Below the pieces are notes generated by a model that made no database searches, was not told where the DNA came from, and saw only the letters and a list, made by a program, of their open reading frames with translations. From Alphaproteobacteria bacterium (GTDB lineage: Bacteria; Pseudomonadota; Alphaproteobacteria; Caulobacterales; Caulobacteraceae): DNA of 6,778 nucleotides. How positions within the stretch are numbered: the stretch's first letter is position 1; every line of letters begins with the position of its first letter. The stretch covers positions 1-6,778 of the forward strand of contig JAGWSE010000249.1 in assembly GCA_028869395.1 (NCBI GenBank), in the 5' to 3' direction. The position numbers and the translations under genes are program-made. This document shows positions 5,544 through 6,778 of this stretch, piece by piece.

Positions 5544-6564
5544 GCGCCAAGACGCCCGCCTCACCCCGGATCTCGCCTCGAAGTTCGCGCGGATCGCCCT
5601 CGGGCACGTCCGGCGGGAGTACCCGAACAAGCTCGACCACGTTCTGGAGAGCGAGGCCGACGCCGAAGGGCCCAGGGCCCTGCACCCGATCTTCTACGGC
5701 AGCTTCGACTGGCATTCCTGCGTGCACGGCTACTGGCTGCTGGCCAGCCTGCTGCGGCGCGAGCCCGGCGTTCCCGAAGCCCAGGCGATCCGCGACCTGT
5801 TCGACGAGATGCTCACCCCGCAGAAGGTCGCCGGCGAGTTGCACTACCTGCAGCGGCCCTCCGCGCGCGGTTTCGAGCGGCCCTACGGCTGGGCCTGGCT
5901 GCTGAAGCTGCAGGCCGAGCTCCTCGCCGCGCCCGACCACCGTTGGGCCGCCGCGCTGCGCCCGCTCGCCGAGGCCTTCGCCGACCGGTTCCGGACCTTC
6001 CTGCCCAACGCCGTCTATCCGATCCGCACCGGGGTCCACTCCTCCACCGCCTTCGCGCTGGCGCTCGTGCGCGACTACGCCCGCGCCGCCGGCGATACGG
6101 CCCTGCTCGAGCAGTGCCGCGACAAGGTCACCGCCTGGTACCTCGGCGACCATGGGGCCAACGCCTGGGAGCCCTCGCTCGACGACTTCCTTTCGCCCAC
6201 GCTGATGGAAGCCGAGTGCCTGCGGCGCTATCTCGACGCCGATGCGTTCCGCGCCTGGTTCGCAGCCTTCCTCCCCAAGGCCGCCGCCGGCGAGCCCAGA
6301 ACATTGTTCGAGCCGGCCACCGTCAGCGACCGCTCCGACGGCAAGATCGCCCACCTCGACGGACTCAACTTCTCACGCGCCTGGTGCTGGCGCTCGATCG
6401 CCGCGGTCCTGCCGGCTCGCGACGCGGCGCGCGCACCTGTCGAAGCCGCCGCCGCGCGCCACCTCGCGGCCAGCCTACCGCATGTGGCCGGCGACTACAT
6501 GGGCGAGCACTGGCTGGCCTCCTTCGCCCTTCTTGCGCTGACGGCCGGGGAAGCGGCCGACTGA
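5524..6564 (+). CDS. DUF2891 family protein, predicted cytosolic all-helical enzyme of unknown function
   Basis: This 346-residue soluble protein has no signal peptide or membrane segment. I recognise it as DUF2891 from the segment around residues 55-70, where ALHPIFYGSFDWHSCVHGYW includes D62, W63, H64 and H68. Five further loop-then-helix motifs follow: PYGWAW at 120-125, GVHSSTAF at 170-177, WEPSLDDFLSP from W215 with E216, D220 and D221, HLDGLNFSRAWCW at 277-289, and GEHWLASFAL at 327-336. Six such motifs at 46-62 residue spacing suggest a six-hairpin (alpha/alpha) toroid with polar and aromatic residues gathered at one mouth, as in several glycosidases, epimerases and lyases; this is inference. 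The gene overlaps the DUF979 end by 20 bases in another frame, so its translation is probably coupled to it. Its job is likely processing of whatever DUF969/DUF979 transports. The reaction is unknown. Confidence 0.85.
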   Translation: MSLPSAERQDARLTPDLASKFARIALGHVRREYPNKLDHVLESEADAEGPRALHPIFYGSFDWHSCVHGYWLLASLLRREPGVPEAQAIRDLFDEMLTPQKVAGELHYLQRPSARGFERPYGWAWLLKLQAELLAAPDHRWAAALRPLAEAFADRFRTFLPNAVYPIRTGVHSSTAFALALVRDYARAAGDTALLEQCRDKVTAWYLGDHGANAWEPSLDDFLSPTLMEAECLRRYLDADAFRAWFAAFLPKAAAGEPRTLFEPATVSDRSDGKIAHLDGLNFSRAWCWRSIAAVLPARDAARAPVEAAAARHLAASLPHVAGDYMGEHWLASFALLALTAGEAAD

Positions 6565-6570
6565 GCGGTC

Positions 6571-6602
6571 GAGGCCCCGCCCGGAGCCCCGCCCGGAGCC
6601 TC
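6571..6602. terminator. Possible weak bidirectional terminator hairpin between convergent genes
   Basis: GAGGC at 6571-6575 is the reverse complement of GCCTC at 6598-6602. After one C/A mismatch, three more pairs (6577-6579 with 6594-6596) extend the stem. The loop is 14 bases. The position between two convergent stops (6564 and 6613) is right for a shared terminator, but neither side has a T-tract, so this would be a non-classical terminator at best. Confidence 0.25.
6574..6600 (+). repeat. Two tandem copies of a 12-base GC-rich unit plus a partial third
   Basis: GCCCCGCCCGGA occurs at 6574-6585 and again without a gap at 6586-6597, followed by GCC, the start of a third copy. It sits in the short spacer between the convergent DUF2891 gene and the minus-strand methyltransferase gene. 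The copies are identical. It may be simple slippage in non-coding GC-rich DNA. Confidence 0.8.
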
Positions 6603-6612
6603 ACCGGCCTTC

Positions 6613-6778
6613 TCACAACCAGCGACGTGTCGTCCGTTGATAGTTCACATAGGCGTCGCCGAACTTGGCCCGCAGCGCGCGCTCCTCGAACGGGACATAC
6701 CAGAAGTTTGCGACGGCCAAAAAGCCGACCGGCACGACCAGCGGCGTCAGTGCGCCCATTCCCAATCCGGCCCCGAGA
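6613..6778 (-). CDS. Membrane methyltransferase, isoprenylcysteine carboxyl methyltransferase-like, C-terminal part
   Basis: On the minus strand an open frame enters from the right edge and ends in TGA (6615 down to 6613), giving the last 54 residues of a protein. A hydrophobic membrane segment (around TPLVVPVGFLAVANFWYV) is followed by FEERALRAKFGDAYVNYQR and a terminal TRRWL. The pattern EE-x2-L-x3-FG-x2-Y-x2-Y followed by an R-x-W-L end is the hallmark of the C-terminus of isoprenylcysteine carboxyl methyltransferase and related phospholipid-methyltransferase membrane enzymes, where the Glu pair lies in the SAM-binding half. Bacterial members have varied or unknown substrates, so the specific reaction cannot be stated. 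The gene is convergent with DUF2891, 48 bases apart, and is probably in a separate transcription unit. Confidence 0.65.
   Translation of the reverse strand, partial: LGAGLGMGALTPLVVPVGFLAVANFWYVPFEERALRAKFGDAYVNYQRTTRRWL

Noticed and set aside
4203..5630. Minus-strand open frame of 475 codons opposite DUF969/DUF979
   Set aside because: Highly charged Glu/Arg/His/Gln-rich composition with no motif, an antisense shadow of hydrophobic codons in the membrane-protein genes.
5467..6354. Minus-strand open frame of 295 codons opposite DUF2891
   Set aside because: Gly/Val/Glu-rich antisense shadow without recognisable domain; the plus strand has clear family motifs.
6365..6616. Minus-strand 83-codon open frame across the end of DUF2891 and the spacer
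   Set aside because: Arg/Pro/Ser-rich, mostly antisense to DUF2891, and its start region collides with the stop of the real minus-strand methyltransferase gene.

Overview
This GC-rich window reads like part of an alphaproteobacterial chromosome. Caulobacteraceae (Caulobacter or Phenylobacterium type) is my best guess from the protein style, the strong G/C preference at third codon positions and the gene order; this is an inference, not a database result. It contains no RNA genes, insertion sequences, phage genes or CRISPR arrays.

Left part (1-3883): a classical envelope/housekeeping operon in the order lptD (3' end only) - surA - pdxA - rsmA, all on the + strand. LptD is the outer-membrane LPS translocon barrel, SurA the periplasmic chaperone that in E. 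coli helps fold LptD, PdxA a vitamin B6 biosynthesis dehydrogenase, and RsmA (KsgA) the 16S rRNA dimethyladenosine methyltransferase. The surA/pdxA and pdxA/rsmA junctions are both 4-base GTGA overlaps, so pdxA and rsmA start with GTG inside the stop of the preceding gene.

Middle and right part (3916-6564): 32 bases after rsmA, where E. coli has apaG-apaH, comes a tight three-gene module. Two small integral membrane proteins of the DUF969 and DUF979 families are followed by a soluble DUF2891 protein. The module opens with a strong Shine-Dalgarno (GAGGAG), and its internal junctions overlap by 4 and 20 bases. DUF969/DUF979 are annotated by homology as subunits of a putative 5-oxoproline transporter, but no 5-oxoprolinase genes are visible here. 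The DUF2891 protein shows six regularly spaced polar/aromatic motifs, each leading into a helix, which suggests a six-hairpin (alpha/alpha) toroid enzyme. This transporter-plus-enzyme pair of unknown substrate is the most interesting part of the window.

Right edge (6565-6778): a 48-base convergent spacer carries two direct copies of a 12-base unit within a weak hairpin. It is followed on the - strand by the C-terminal 54 residues of a membrane methyltransferase that resembles the isoprenylcysteine carboxyl methyltransferase family. All seven + strand genes are closely spaced or overlapping and could form one transcription unit; no terminator is evident between them.
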